Assembly: GCA_002687665.1 (NCBI GenBank)
Contig: NZAX01000088.1
Location: 1-7,274 of the forward strand
Source of the DNA: Flavobacteriaceae bacterium
Lineage (GTDB): Bacteria; Bacteroidota; Bacteroidia; Flavobacteriales; Flavobacteriaceae
Length of the DNA: 7,274 nucleotides
Reading direction: 5' to 3'
Shown in pieces: positions 6,352-7,274 of the stretch (position 1 is the first letter of the stretch; every line of letters begins with the position of its first letter). The notes beneath the pieces were generated by a model. That model saw nothing but the letters and a program-made list of their open reading frames with translations, had not been told where the DNA came from and did no database searches. The position numbers and the translations under genes were made by a program.

Positions 6352-7058
6352 TTTATAACATCATCTAAATTTGGTTTGCCTTCAATTCTAAATTGTTTTT
6401 TCTTACTATCTATTAAATTATTTAGGTCTTTATCCTCGTAGCCTAAGCCAATAGTTAATTCAATATGGCCGTCATCATATATTTTATTATTAGGACCTAA
6501 ATGTACTTTTGGATTTACAAAACACCTACAAAAAGATGAATCAATATTGTGATAATTTGCTAAAAGGGAAATACAATATGCATGAATACCCATACTAATT
6601 AAAGATATATCCCCATGATAACCAGGATAATAACTTTTCATTTGTTCATCACTTCTAAACAATCTTCTTTCCCAACCATAATGATTCCACATTTTTTTTC
6701 TATATACAATTAAATAAGGTGCGATAACTTGATTATTATATTTTTTATCGTCTGTTTTAAACATTTCATCTTGAGGATTTTTTAGATAGTGATTATATCT
6801 ACCTTTTTGTTGTTCCCATGGTAACTTATTGACTTTACTATCACATACGGTCCTAATACATAAATCGTTTTTTTCTTCTTGATATTCTGGACCATATACT
6901 TCAACACTAAAATGCCAAATGTCATTCTTAATAGGGCAATGGTCTATTGACATTTGTAATATTTTATCTATAATGTTTTTATCTGGTGCTTCTTTTTTAA
7001 AATATCTAAAGTTATGGCGCCTTTGTAAAGTTTCTAAAAAGCTGTTCTTTTTGGTCAT
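6339..7058 (-). CDS. Nitroreductase-like FMN protein
   Basis: This 239-residue protein resembles the nitroreductase/FMN oxidoreductase fold. The N-terminal RRHNFRYF (13-20) matches the family's phosphate-binding 'RRSxRxF'. CPIKNDIWHFSV (41-52) occupies the place of 'APSxxNxQPWxF'. GDISLISMGIHAYCISLLANYHNIDSSF (149-176) fits the central helix and 'GLGS' turn, and IGLGY (203-207) is the usual C-terminal 'xGxGY'. Family members reduce substrates with NAD(P)H through FMN, some act as oxidases, and the substrate here is unknown. The middle (about 60-145) is long, basic and unlike typical members. It is the first gene of the minus-strand operon. Its ATG falls at the predicted +1 of an overlapping late promoter, with no ribosome site upstream. 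The next Met is residue 36, past the FMN motif, so this start is favoured. Confidence 0.65.
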   Translation of the reverse strand: MTKKNSFLETLQRRHNFRYFKKEAPDKNIIDKILQMSIDHCPIKNDIWHFSVEVYGPEYQEEKNDLCIRTVCDSKVNKLPWEQQKGRYNHYLKNPQDEMFKTDDKKYNNQVIAPYLIVYRKKMWNHYGWERRLFRSDEQMKSYYPGYHGDISLISMGIHAYCISLLANYHNIDSSFCRCFVNPKVHLGPNNKIYDDGHIELTIGLGYEDKDLNNLIDSKKKQFRIEGKPNLDDVIKWQK

Positions 7059-7065
7059 ATAAATA
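7058..7065 (+). promoter_or_regulatory. T4-type late promoter, rightward
   Basis: The plus strand reads TATAAATA here, also an exact late promoter match. With T4 spacing the +1 is about 7071, giving a 13-base leader before the ATG at 7084. That leader contains GGAT (7074-7077), a reasonable ribosome site. The two elements overlap by two bases and together form a perfect 14-bp palindrome. Confidence 0.65.
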
Positions 7066-7071
7066 TTTATA
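7064..7071 (-). promoter_or_regulatory. T4-type late promoter, leftward
   Basis: On the minus strand, 7071 to 7064 reads TATAAATA, an exact match to the T4 late promoter -10 element recognised by the gp55-type sigma factor. If the T4 spacing holds (element at -13 to -6), transcription starts at about 7058, the first base of the nitroreductase-like ATG. It would drive the six-gene minus-strand operon. Function is inferred from motif and position. Confidence 0.65.
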
Positions 7072-7083
7072 GCGGATAAAAAA

Positions 7084-7274
7084 ATGAATTATTTGAATAT
7101 ATTAAAAGTCATTAGAGGTTTAAATAAAGACCCTAAAATAAAGTCAATACTAGACTCTATTAACAAAGACCAGTTAGATAATAAAAAGTGGTTAATAGAA
7201 GAGTCGGAGAAGTATTTTTATTTTCATTACAAACCTAATTATAGACCAAAAGTATTAGTCGTTGCAGGCTGGTA
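7084..7274 (+). CDS. N-terminal part of a possible SAM-dependent methyltransferase (partial)
   Basis: An open frame starts at ATG 7084 and runs off the right edge after 63 codons. The first 50 residues are charged and helical (MNYLNILKVIRGLNKDPKI, then KWLIEESEKYFYFHYKPNY). They lead into KVLVVAGW, a hydrophobic strand ending in Gly that could be motif I of a Rossmann-fold class I methyltransferase. I recall phage proteins with a helical lead and a K-V-L-x-x-x-G-W strand annotated this way, but too little is present for certainty. It has GGAT seven bases upstream and its own late promoter, divergent from the glycosyltransferase operon. Start and reading frame are well supported; function is tentative. 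Confidence 0.5.
   Translation, partial: MNYLNILKVIRGLNKDPKIKSILDSINKDQLDNKKWLIEESEKYFYFHYKPNYRPKVLVVAGW

Noticed and set aside
3768..7058. RiPP (modified peptide) pathway built on the radical SAM, SPASM and nitroreductase-like proteins
   Set aside because: No small precursor peptide gene, protease, transporter or RRE-like domain is visible, and three glycosyltransferases point to glycan work.

Overview
The window reads as part of the genome of an AT-rich marine T4-like myovirus. G+C is roughly 30% by eye. The evidence is two virion proteins whose sequence style (opening residues, repeated phrases, order) I recognise from T4-like cyanophages and pelagiphages, tightly packed overlapping genes, and exact copies of the T4-type late promoter element TATAAATA. 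The host cannot be fixed from sequence. A Pelagibacterales-like or other low-GC marine host fits the base composition. No integrase, tRNA, rRNA, CRISPR array or insertion sequence is visible.

Left part (1-3215, plus strand). The window opens with the last 21 codons of a gene ending in a short coiled-coil-like helix. A Ser/Thr/Gly-rich tail-fibre-like protein (67-1044) follows, then a second virion structural protein (1060-1989), a short NAD-dependent sugar epimerase/dehydratase (2006-2734) and a conserved-looking hypothetical protein (2724-3215). The genes are nearly contiguous and probably co-transcribed.

Middle and right part (3175-7058, minus strand). Six genes form one convergent operon in which every junction overlaps by 4-13 bp. 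In transcription order they are a nitroreductase-like protein, a GT-A-type glycosyltransferase, a second GT-A-type glycosyltransferase, a radical SAM core protein, a separate SPASM-like cysteine protein, and a third GT-A-like glycosyltransferase. The last gene runs 41 bp into the 3' end of the plus-strand hypothetical gene. At the far right a plus-strand gene, possibly a methyltransferase, begins at 7084 and leaves the window.

How it fits together (inference). The minus-strand set plus the epimerase resembles a surface-polysaccharide assembly island carried next to the host-recognition genes of a phage. It could modify host glycans or decorate the virion's Ser/Thr-rich fibre. The most striking points are a perfect 14-bp palindrome (7058-7071) made of two head-to-head late promoter elements, which predicts a leaderless mRNA for the nitroreductase-like gene, and the split of a radical SAM-SPASM enzyme into two coupled genes.
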